Below, in pieces: positions 1 to 5,700 of a stretch of 6,508 nucleotides of DNA (within the stretch, counting starts at the first letter, position 1; the number at the start of each line of letters is the position of its first letter). Source of the stretch: Coriobacteriales bacterium. GTDB lineage: Bacteria > Actinomycetota > Coriobacteriia > Coriobacteriales > UBA8131. A program made the translations under genes and the position numbers. The notes beneath the pieces are model-generated. The model had not been told where the DNA came from, did not search any database, and saw nothing but the letters and a program-made list of their open reading frames with translations. The stretch covers positions 1-6,508 of the forward strand of contig JAIRTN010000146.1 of NCBI GenBank assembly GCA_031254905.1, given 5' to 3'.

Positions 1-1614
1 AACTACCACCCTGACCTCGCCGCCGGGGTTGGTGTAGCGTATGCCGTTTTCCACGAGGTTATAGAGCATCCTTGAGAGCAGAAGCGGGATGCCAAAGACT
101 AGCACCTCACCTTCCGCAATCTGCGCATCCAGCCTCACTTCGCGCCCTTGGGCAAAGGATGCCAAACGCCCCGACACCTCGTGGACAAGCGTAACGAGGT
201 TAACTTCCTCAAAGGCAGCAAAGCCCTCAAGGCTCTCCTCCTTCTCGTCGAGTTGCGAGAGCGTGATGATGTCATCGACAAGCGTGATAAGCCTCGTCGC
301 CTCATCATGGATGAGCCGCGTAAAGCGAACCACGTCGTCCTTCTCCACCATTCCGCGCTCCATGAGTTCAGCATAGCCGTTGATGACGGTCAGCGGGGTC
401 TTGAGTTCGTGAGAAACATTTGCCGTAAACTCCCTGCGCTGCACGTCAGCGCGATACCACTCGGTTACGTCAAGGGCGAGTAGCGCGGCTCCGCTTGCCA
501 CCCCGTCAGTATCCCCATTTTTCTCATTGAGCGCCGTGTCCGTAGCGGCACCGGCTCCATTGAGCGACGCGTCCGTGGCGGCACCGGCTCCGTTGAGCGC
601 CGCGTCCGTGGCGGCCTCACCCTCACCAAGCGCCCCACCCCGCAACCCGCCAACCCCACCCACCGCCGCAAAAACCGGGCTCGCCAAAAGGCGATAGACG
701 CGCCCATCCTGCTCGATGTGGCCCTCGGCGCGCCTGCCCCGAAGCGCGGATTCCACCACGCGCTGGATGCTGTCGTCGCGGCTGAGCGCGAGCAGGTGCC
801 GGCCCGCGACGTCAGAAGAACCCACGCCGAACAACTCGGCGGCCGCGGCGTTGATAAACAGCACCCGGCCCTGCGTGTCGAAAAGAACGAGGCCCTCCCG
901 CATGTTGCCAGTCACCACGTCAAACTCGCCGCGTTGGGCGTCTAGCTGGGCATTGCGCTCGATAATCTCGCGCCGCGAGGTATTGAGGCGCGTCAGCAGA
1001 GGCGCAAGTTCGGGGTAGGTTTCGTTTGCCAGCGGCTGCTCAAAGTCGAGGGCATCCAAGGGGTTGAGCATCCGCTTGGCCGTAAAGCGCGCGGTCAGCG
1101 CCGCAACGCCAGCCACCGCGAGCAAGACGAGAATGCCGGGGACTGCCACGGCCGCCATGTGCCCGATGATGCTTCGCTGCGTCCCCGCGACCCGAAGAAC
1201 CGTGCCGTCGGGCAGCAGGCGGGCGGCGTAGAGGGTCTCGGCGTCCAAGGTGCTCGAATGGCGGCTGGCAATCCCGCTGCCGCTTCGCAGCGCCTCTTGG
1301 ACCTCCGGACGGTTGAAGTGGTTCTCAAACTCGACGTCGTCGCTGGCGACGCTGTCGTGGAGAACCGCGCCGTCGGCGGCTATCCACGTCACGCGGATGT
1401 CCCGCATCACGAGCCGCCCGAGGTAGGCCGCCTCATCGTCCTCGGCGGGCAGCGCGCTCTCGATAACGTCGATGGTGTTGAGCAACTCGCGGCGCAACTG
1501 GCTGTCGAGCACCGTGTAGGCAAGCCCCGCAAAAAGGATGCCCGTCAGCAGCACCACCGCCAGCGCGGTAAAAAAGATGTTCCTAAAAATGCGTCCTGTT
1601 AAGGTGCCCATCAT
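1..1614 (-). CDS. phoR: PhoR-type sensor histidine kinase (3' end beyond window)
   Basis: Membrane sensor kinase of the phosphate two-component system; it autophosphorylates on His and passes phosphate to the regulator encoded just upstream. 538 codons are visible and the frame is still open at position 1. Seen in order: TM1 about residues 13-33; an extracytoplasmic segment of about 118 residues resembling a small Cache/PAS-like sensor; TM2 about 153-174; a short HAMP-like linker; a PAS domain about 235-385; then the H-box SHELKTPLT with phospho-acceptor His402, Glu403 and Thr406; then the start of the ATPase domain with N-box N519-LVE-N523. The D, F and G boxes lie outside the window. An Ala/Gly-rich insert of about 57 residues, partly an 11-residue tandem repeat, splits the PAS domain between SPVF (312-315) and the strand leading to LDVTEW. 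The start is ATG at 1614, overlapping the regulator's stop as ATGA, with GGAG 5 nt upstream; a second ATG at 1611 is an equally possible start. The PhoR name rests on context and family resemblance. Confidence 0.93.
   Translation of the reverse strand, partial: MMGTLTGRIFRNIFFTALAVVLLTGILFAGLAYTVLDSQLRRELLNTIDVIESALPAEDDEAAYLGRLVMRDIRVTWIAADGAVLHDSVASDDVEFENHFNRPEVQEALRSGSGIASRHSSTLDAETLYAARLLPDGTVLRVAGTQRSIIGHMAAVAVPGILVLLAVAGVAALTARFTAKRMLNPLDALDFEQPLANETYPELAPLLTRLNTSRREIIERNAQLDAQRGEFDVVTGNMREGLVLFDTQGRVLFINAAAAELFGVGSSDVAGRHLLALSRDDSIQRVVESALRGRRAEGHIEQDGRVYRLLASPVFAAVGGVGGLRGGALGEGEAATDAALNGAGAATDASLNGAGAATDTALNEKNGDTDGVASGAALLALDVTEWYRADVQRREFTANVSHELKTPLTVINGYAELMERGMVEKDDVVRFTRLIHDEATRLITLVDDIITLSQLDEKEESLEGFAAFEEVNLVTLVHEVSGRLASFAQGREVRLDAQIAEGEVLVFGIPLLLSRMLYNLVENGIRYTNPGGEVRVVV
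527..625 (-). repeat. Three tandem 33-bp repeats inside phoR
   Basis: Three head-to-tail 33-nt units lie at 527-559, 560-592 and 593-625. By hand comparison units 1 and 2 match at 29 of 33 positions, and units 2 and 3 at 25 of 33. A degenerate start of a fourth unit may follow at about 626-634. The period is a multiple of three, so the kinase frame stays open. In the coding direction the units read approximately NGAGAATDASL, giving a small-residue, probably disordered loop at residues 331-363 of the PAS domain. Each unit carries GCCACGGAC-like and GGAGCCGGT-like stretches. Confidence 0.9.
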
Positions 1615-2324
1615 CGCTTCTCCGCCCCGCGCTCCCTCAGGCGATACCCCACACCCCGCACCGTCCCAATCTGCGCACCGGCCTCACCCAACTTCTGCCG
1701 CAACGTCTGAATATGCACGTCAACGGTCCGCGTGCCCTCCCCATACTCATAACCCCAAACCCGCTCCAGCAACTGCCCGCGCGTAAAAACCCGCTCAGGC
1801 TGCCCCATCAACGTCCTGAGCAGCGCAAACTCCTTCGCGGTAAGGTCAACCTCCCGACCATCAGCCAACACCCGATGCTGCGGCTCCTCCAGCGTCAGCG
1901 CCCCGCACACAAACGCGTTGCCGCCCTCGCGCTCGCTCCTGTCGCGCCCCCGCGCCGCCATACGCAGCAAAGCATTCACGCGCGAGACCAGTTCCATCAT
2001 CCCAAACGGCTTGGCAAGATAATCGTCCGCACCCGCCTCAAGCCCGCACACGAGGTCGAGTTCGGTTGCCCGAGCGGTTATCATCATGATAGGTAAATCA
2101 CATAGTCGCACATTAGCGCGTACTTCTCTCAGAAGGGTCAGCCCGTCCGTACCCGGCAACATGATGTCGAGAAGCAACAGGTCTGGCATACGTTTCTCAC
2201 AAATGGGGATAAAACCGGCAGCGTCTGGAAAGCCAACCGTTTCAAATCCCGACTGCTCGAGGGCATAACAGGCGAGATCCCGGATGTTTTGGTCATCCTC
2301 TACATAATAAATAAGTGCGCTCAC
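1611..2324 (-). CDS. phoB: OmpR/PhoB-family response regulator
   Basis: DNA-binding response regulator, 237 aa, the usual length for the family, and the likely phosphorylation target of the adjacent kinase. The receiver domain (about 1-120) has the acidic pocket Glu9-Asp10-Asp11, phospho-acceptor Asp53 in LLLLDIMLPGTDG, Thr83 in MITARA and Lys105 in AKPFG. A polar linker (about 122-137) leads to a winged-helix domain (about 138-230) with the typical LTAKEFALLRTL, RVWGYEY and TVDVHIQTLRQKL recognition-helix region and the closing VRGVGYRL wing. It starts at GTG 2324, whose GTGA overlaps the phoU stop; AAGGAG lies 10 nt upstream. Its 3' end overlaps the kinase start as ATGA. The symbol could equally be phoP or regX3 depending on lineage; pst-phoU context supports phosphate control. 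The DNA-binding half is much richer in GC than the receiver half. Confidence 0.95.
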   Translation of the reverse strand: MSALIYYVEDDQNIRDLACYALEQSGFETVGFPDAAGFIPICEKRMPDLLLLDIMLPGTDGLTLLREVRANVRLCDLPIMMITARATELDLVCGLEAGADDYLAKPFGMMELVSRVNALLRMAARGRDRSEREGGNAFVCGALTLEEPQHRVLADGREVDLTAKEFALLRTLMGQPERVFTRGQLLERVWGYEYGEGTRTVDVHIQTLRQKLGEAGAQIGTVRGVGYRLRERGAEKR

Positions 2325-2986
2325 GTGATTAGGGCTCCTTTATGAATCCCGGTGATGGAGTATTCCACCCATTCCGCAATATTTTGCGCATGGTCGCCGA
2401 TGCGCTCGAAGTACTTGGCGATAAGCAGAAGGTCGATGGTGACGGCCTGTGTTTCTTCCGCCGAACGCATCCACGCAAAGAGCTCGCCCTTTACAACCCT
2501 GAAAAGGCTGTTGACGGTATCGTCGTTGGCAATCACCGTCTGGGCACGCTCAAGGTCATGGGCAACAAAGGCATCGATGGACGCGCTGACCTGCGAACTT
2601 GCCGCCCTTCCCAGTTCGAGCAGATGCCGCACGCGCAGCAGCGCCTCCGCCGTGCTGTACTCCATATTCAGAACTATCTTGCAGATATCGGCGGCTTGGT
2701 CGCCGATGCGCTCGATGTCGGTAATCATCTTGAGGGCGGCGCTGATTCTGCGCAGGTCGCGCGCGACCGGCTGTTGCCTGAGAAGCAGGTTCAGACACAG
2801 GGTCTCGATGTCGCGCTCCTTCTGGTCGATTTCGTTGTCCGATTCTATGAGTTCGAGCGCCTGCGAGGTATCGCCGGATTCCAAGGCGCGGGTCGCGCCG
2901 GCCAACACATGCTCAACGAGCGCTCCCATCTTCAAAAGTTCGGTATCAAGTCTCGCCAACTGCTCATCGAATAACTCACGCGCCAT
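2321..2986 (-). CDS. phoU: PhoU phosphate-signalling regulator
   Basis: Cytoplasmic all-helical protein, 221 aa, typical length. PhoU proteins bind metal ions and link the Pst transporter to PhoR, keeping the kinase in its phosphatase state when phosphate is plentiful. Two three-helix PhoU repeats are visible. The first ends in the metal-binding motif around Asp90-IERIGD95... (DIERIGDQAADI), the second in the matching YFERIGDHAQNIAEWV around residues 192-207. The conserved RQQPVARDLRRISAALK segment is at 70-86. The start ATG at 2986 has AAAGGAG 7 nt upstream. It follows pstB after a 49-nt gap, the longest intergenic space in the window, in which I see no hairpin or promoter. Its stop overlaps the regulator's GTG start. 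Nothing appears missing. Confidence 0.97.
   Translation of the reverse strand: MARELFDEQLARLDTELLKMGALVEHVLAGATRALESGDTSQALELIESDNEIDQKERDIETLCLNLLLRQQPVARDLRRISAALKMITDIERIGDQAADICKIVLNMEYSTAEALLRVRHLLELGRAASSQVSASIDAFVAHDLERAQTVIANDDTVNSLFRVVKGELFAWMRSAEETQAVTIDLLLIAKYFERIGDHAQNIAEWVEYSITGIHKGALIT
2335..2340 (-). promoter_or_regulatory. Ribosome binding site for the response regulator
   Basis: AAGGAG lies inside the last codons of phoU, 10 nt before the GTG start at 2324. It supports the GTG start rather than a later ATG, and it couples translation of the regulator to phoU. Confidence 0.7.
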
Positions 2987-3035
2987 GTCGGTACTCCTTT
3001 ATCTCCAAAGCCCTTGTCTTCAAAATCCGAGAAAC

Positions 3036-3794
3036 CTAACCGAATCTTCCGGTGATGTAATCCTCCGTACGCCTGTCGCTCGGTATCGAGAATAACGTGG
3101 CCGTGTCTGAACATTCTACTATCTCGCCGAGCAGGAAGAAGGCCGTGTCGTCTGATATTCTTGCCGCCTGCTGCATATTGTGGGTGACGATGACGATGGT
3201 ATAGCGCTCCTTGAGTTGCGTGGCAAGGTCCTCGATATGGGCGGTCGATATGGGGTCAAGCGCGCTGGTCGGTTCATCCATCAATAAAACCTCCGGCTCA
3301 ACCGCAAGCGCTCGAGCGATGCACAGCCGCTGCTGCTGTCCGCCGGAAAGCCCTAGGGCCCCCGCCTTCAGACGGTCTTTGAGTTCGTCGAACAAGGCGG
3401 CATCGCGCAAGGAGCGCTCCACGATATGGTCGAGTTTCACCTTGGAGCGCACCCCGTGCGCCCGCGGCCCAAAGGCAATGTTGTCATAGACGCTCATCGG
3501 GAAAGGGTTGGGTTTCTGGAAGACCATTCCCACGCGTTTGCGCAGCTCATTGGTATCGATGTTGCGATAGATGTCCTTGCCGTCCAGCATCACGCTGCCC
3601 GTTATGCGACAACCCTCTACGAGGTCGTTCATACGATTGAGGGTTTTGATGAAGGTGGATTTTCCGCAACCCGAGGGCCCGATGAGGGCCATGATGCGGT
3701 TTTCGTATACCTTCAGATTGACCGACTTGAGGGCATGCAGGCTGCCGTAGTACAAATCGAGGTCTTCGACGACAATTTTCTCTTGTGCGCTCAT
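3036..3794 (-). CDS. pstB: PstB phosphate ABC transporter ATP-binding protein
   Basis: ATPase subunit of the phosphate importer, 252 aa, full length; a dimer sits on the cytoplasmic face of PstC/PstA and hydrolyses ATP to drive uptake. All nucleotide-binding motifs are intact: Walker [10 protein letters not shown] (39-47), Q-loop Gln93 in [20 protein letters not shown], signature LSGGQQQR (149-156), Walker B VLLMDEP (169-175) with catalytic Glu174, D-loop SALD (177-180) and switch His205 in IVTHN. The KPNPFP-S-YDN stretch and the C-terminal pattern [13 protein letters not shown] are characteristic of PstB rather than other ABC ATPases. The ATG at 3794 overlaps the pstA stop as ATGA, with AAGGG about 9 nt upstream. 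Confidence 0.98.
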   Translation of the reverse strand: MSAQEKIVVEDLDLYYGSLHALKSVNLKVYENRIMALIGPSGCGKSTFIKTLNRMNDLVEGCRITGSVMLDGKDIYRNIDTNELRKRVGMVFQKPNPFPMSVYDNIAFGPRAHGVRSKVKLDHIVERSLRDAALFDELKDRLKAGALGLSGGQQQRLCIARALAVEPEVLLMDEPTSALDPISTAHIEDLATQLKERYTIVIVTHNMQQAARISDDTAFFLLGEIVECSDTATLFSIPSDRRTEDYITGRFG

Positions 3795-4699
3795 ACGCTG
3801 CGTCCCTTCGTCATCCTACGCGCAAGCGCAGAACTTGCCGTATTGATGAGAACGACTATGACTAACAGTACCACGGCGGTGGCGTAGGCCTCCTCCAAAT
3901 GAAGCCCTTCGCTCGCGAGTATATACATGTGGACGGCAAGCGTACGCGTCGAATCGAAGGCGCCCTCCGGAATCTCGGCAACCGACCCAGCCGTATACAT
4001 CAGCGCGGCTGTCTCCCCCACCACCCTGCCGATTCCCAAAATGACGCCAGCGAGGATGCCGGGCATGGCAGAGGGGACGATTACTTTGAATACCGTTCGC
4101 AGCCGTCCCGCTCCCAATCCAAAACTTCCTTCGCGATACGAATCAGGCACGGCTTTGAGCGCCTCCTCTGAGGTGCGCATGATGAGCGGCAAAACCATGA
4201 TGGCAAGCGTGCAGGCGCCCGCCATGAGCGACAGGCCCCAGCCGAAGGTCGTGACGAACAGCAGCATGCCAAAGAGGCCGTAGACGATGGAGGGTATGCC
4301 CGAGAGTGTCTCGGCCATGAGGCGGATGAATTTTACGAGGCGGTTGCCGCGTTTGGTGTATTCTACGAGGTAGATGGCCGCAAAAAGCCCCAGCGGGGTT
4401 GCTATTGCCAGTGCGATAAGCACCATGAGCAGCGTGTTGATGAGGGCGGGCATGAGCGAAACGTTGACGGAGTTGTAGGTCCACGCAAACAGGCTCGGGC
4501 GGATGTGGGGTATGCCCATGACGAGGATGTAGCCGATGATGAAGACGAGGAAGGCCGTGCTGATGGCGGCGCCAACGTACACAGCCCCGCGGGCAAAACG
4601 CGCGCCCGGGCTCCTACCGCGCGAATCCCGGCTTCGGTCGCGGGCGGGCTGGCGCTGAGCCTCCGCCTGCGCCGCCGAAGTGTCCGGGCTCCATTTCAT
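3791..4699 (-). CDS. pstA: PstA phosphate ABC transporter permease
   Basis: One of two membrane channel subunits of the phosphate importer. Starting at ATG 4699 it has 302 residues. An Arg-rich, hydrophilic cytoplasmic tail (about 1-37) precedes six predicted membrane segments at about 39-62, 84-111, 128-152, 157-174, 212-238 and 271-291. The EAA loop that contacts PstB is at about 178-210 ([21 protein letters not shown]...IVPSA), followed by [19 protein letters not shown], typical of Pst permeases. The frame stays open to a GTG at 4810, but that GTG has no Shine-Dalgarno sequence and adds 37 atypical Cys/Arg/His-rich residues. ATG 4699 has AGGAAGG exactly 7 nt upstream and forms an ATGA overlap with the preceding small ORF. 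The stop overlaps pstB. Confidence 0.95.
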   Translation of the reverse strand: MKWSPDTSAAQAEAQRQPARDRSRDSRGRSPGARFARGAVYVGAAISTAFLVFIIGYILVMGIPHIRPSLFAWTYNSVNVSLMPALINTLLMVLIALAIATPLGLFAAIYLVEYTKRGNRLVKFIRLMAETLSGIPSIVYGLFGMLLFVTTFGWGLSLMAGACTLAIMVLPLIMRTSEEALKAVPDSYREGSFGLGAGRLRTVFKVIVPSAMPGILAGVILGIGRVVGETAALMYTAGSVAEIPEGAFDSTRTLAVHMYILASEGLHLEEAYATAVVLLVIVVLINTASSALARRMTKGRSV

Positions 4700-4713
4700 G
4701 ACCCAGCCTTCCT
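4696..4713 (-). repeat. 18-nt SD-to-stop junction repeat, copy 2 (small ORF/pstA)
   Basis: Reads AGGAAGGCTGGGTCATGA on the coding strand. It holds the pstA Shine-Dalgarno sequence and ATG and the small ORF's TGA. It is the partner of the copy at 4821-4838; the pair brackets the small ORF like the edges of a duplicated cistron boundary. Confidence 0.7.
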
Positions 4714-4824
4714 GTTCATGAAGCAACGGGGAGCGGCGGCAATAAGAACAAGAACGCCGAACAAGACGGGGGTGATAAGGGCGGCCCGCCTGATTCTTCG
4801 AGAATTCCACTGTACACGGCTCAT
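4696..4824 (-). CDS. 42-aa single-TM small protein between pstC and pstA, unknown function
   Basis: A small ORF that I do not recognise, filling the otherwise anomalous 121-nt gap between pstC and pstA. ATG 4824 overlaps the pstC stop as ATGA, with AGGAAGG 7 nt upstream; its TGA overlaps the pstA ATG as ATGA. The protein begins MSRVQWNSRRIRR, continues with a hydrophobic stretch of about 18 residues (about 14-31, AALITPVLFGVLVLIAAA), and ends [11 protein letters not shown]. The basic N-terminus followed by one hydrophobic helix suggests a small inner-membrane protein, with basic residues on both sides so orientation is unclear. The last residues (NRKAGS) resemble the end of PstC (SRKVRS). It could be an accessory subunit or regulator of the transporter, a coupling leader for pstA, or a non-functional duplication product. 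Arg codons CGA, AGA and AGG occur close together. Initiation signals are strong; function is unknown. Confidence 0.65.
   Translation of the reverse strand: MSRVQWNSRRIRRAALITPVLFGVLVLIAAAPRCFMNRKAGS
4707..4713 (-). promoter_or_regulatory. Ribosome binding site deciding the pstA start
   Basis: AGGAAGG lies 7 nt before ATG 4699. It lies within the last codons of the small ORF and selects the 302-aa form of PstA over the longer GTG-initiated reading. The same AGGAAGG and spacing precede the small ORF itself. Confidence 0.8.
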
Positions 4825-4838
4825 GATCTCACCTTCCT
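4821..4838 (-). repeat. 18-nt SD-to-stop junction repeat, copy 1 (pstC/small ORF)
   Basis: Reads AGGAAGGTGAGATCATGA on the coding strand. It holds the small ORF's Shine-Dalgarno sequence, its ATG and the pstC TGA. It matches the copy at 4696-4713 at 14 of 18 positions, with identical AGGAAGG and TCATGA ends. The copies are 125 nt apart, exactly the small ORF length minus its overlap. Confidence 0.7.
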
Positions 4839-5681
4839 ACTGAGGACGTAGAACAAACTGTTGATAAGGAGGATAAACACGAAAAGGACAACGGCCGTGG
4901 CTATCAGCGCGCCCCGATGCAGGTCGGCCGCGTAGCCCATTTCCAGTATGATGTTGCCGGTGAGGGTGCGGGCGCCCTCGAGTATGCCTGAGGGTATCCG
5001 CGGTTGATTGCCGATGACCATGACGACCGCCATTGTCTCACCGACGGCGCGGCCTATGCCGAGTATGATTCCTGCCATGATTCCCGAGGCGGCGGCGGGA
5101 AAGACGAGTTTAAAGACGCAGCGCTCGTGGCTGGCGCCCAACGCCAAGCCGCCCTCGTAATAACTTTCGGGGACCGCCGTGAGCGAGGAATAGGCAACCG
5201 TGATGATGGTCGGCAGAATCATTATCCCCAAGAGCAGGGAGGCGGCGAGCATGCTCAGGCCCTGCACCGAAAAGATGCTGCGGATGAGGGGGACGATGAG
5301 CATCAGACCGAAAAAGCCAAAGACCACCGAGGGGATGCCCGCGAGCAGTTCCATGGCGGGGCGCATGAAGCGCAGCATGCGCGCCGAGGCGAAGCGTGCC
5401 ATATAGATGGCGCAGAGCAGGCCGAGCGGTACGCCGACGATGAGCGCGCCTGCCGTTACGTACAGCGAACCTATAATCATCGGCGCGATTCCGTAGAGAT
5501 TGTTTGCCGGGCGCCACGTTGTTCCGCTGAGGAACTCGAATAGCCCGATTTCCGCGATGGCGGGAACCCCATTGACAAGAAGGAACAGGCAAATCAAAGC
5601 AACCGCAAAAATGGAGACACAGGCGGCACCCAAAAACAGGATGCGCGCCGCTGTCTCCTTAACTCTGTTCATCTGATTCAT
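4821..5681 (-). CDS. pstC: PstC phosphate ABC transporter permease
   Basis: First channel subunit of the phosphate importer, 286 aa, typical length. Six predicted membrane segments lie at about 13-37, 64-95, 109-131, 142-162, 196-222 and 257-280. The external loop after TM1 contains FEFLSGTTWRPANNLYGIAPMIIGSL, the pattern that marks PstC as opposed to PstA. The EAA loop for PstB docking is at about 166-197 (SSLTAVPESYYEGGLALGAS...FPAA), followed by ILGIGRAVGETMAV. ATG 5681 is preceded by AGGTG with good spacing; another in-frame Met is 3 codons later. It lies 19 nt after pstS, too short for an independent promoter or a strong attenuating hairpin. Its stop overlaps the small ORF start as ATGA. 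The last codons (SRKVRS) also supply that ORF's ribosome binding site. Confidence 0.97.
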   Translation of the reverse strand: MNQMNRVKETAARILFLGAACVSIFAVALICLFLLVNGVPAIAEIGLFEFLSGTTWRPANNLYGIAPMIIGSLYVTAGALIVGVPLGLLCAIYMARFASARMLRFMRPAMELLAGIPSVVFGFFGLMLIVPLIRSIFSVQGLSMLAASLLLGIMILPTIITVAYSSLTAVPESYYEGGLALGASHERCVFKLVFPAAASGIMAGIILGIGRAVGETMAVVMVIGNQPRIPSGILEGARTLTGNIILEMGYAADLHRGALIATAVVLFVFILLINSLFYVLSRKVRS

Positions 5682-5700
5682 CGTTACACCTACTTTATGA

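Noticed and set aside
527..625. Repeats considered as a CRISPR array
   Set aside because: The units are directly adjacent with no spacers, diverge from each other and lie in frame inside a coding region.
465..707. 80-codon minus-strand frame with RTRRS-type repeats
   Set aside because: This is the 33-bp repeat of phoR read in another frame; the kinase frame through the same DNA is continuous and carries the PAS and H-box.
1159..1602. 147-codon plus-strand open frame opposite the kinase sensor region
   Set aside because: It is antisense to an intact sensor and TM region of the kinase, and no recognisable domain or initiation signal was seen.
2987..3035. Search for a promoter or terminator between pstB and phoU
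   Set aside because: In the 49 nt I see only the phoU ribosome binding site; there is no inverted repeat with a T-run and no convincing -35/-10 pair.
2342..3095. Two long plus-strand open frames (about 210 and 247 codons) opposite phoU
   Set aside because: They lie antisense to a complete, motif-bearing phoU, have low-complexity Ser/Arg or His/Gln-rich translations, show no family resemblance and lack ribosome binding sites. They are by-products of GC-rich codon structure.
5682..5700. Search for an attenuator hairpin between pstS and pstC
   Set aside because: The gap is only 19 nt and AT-rich; the nearby CTCGCGAG palindrome at the pstS end has no loop and no T-run.
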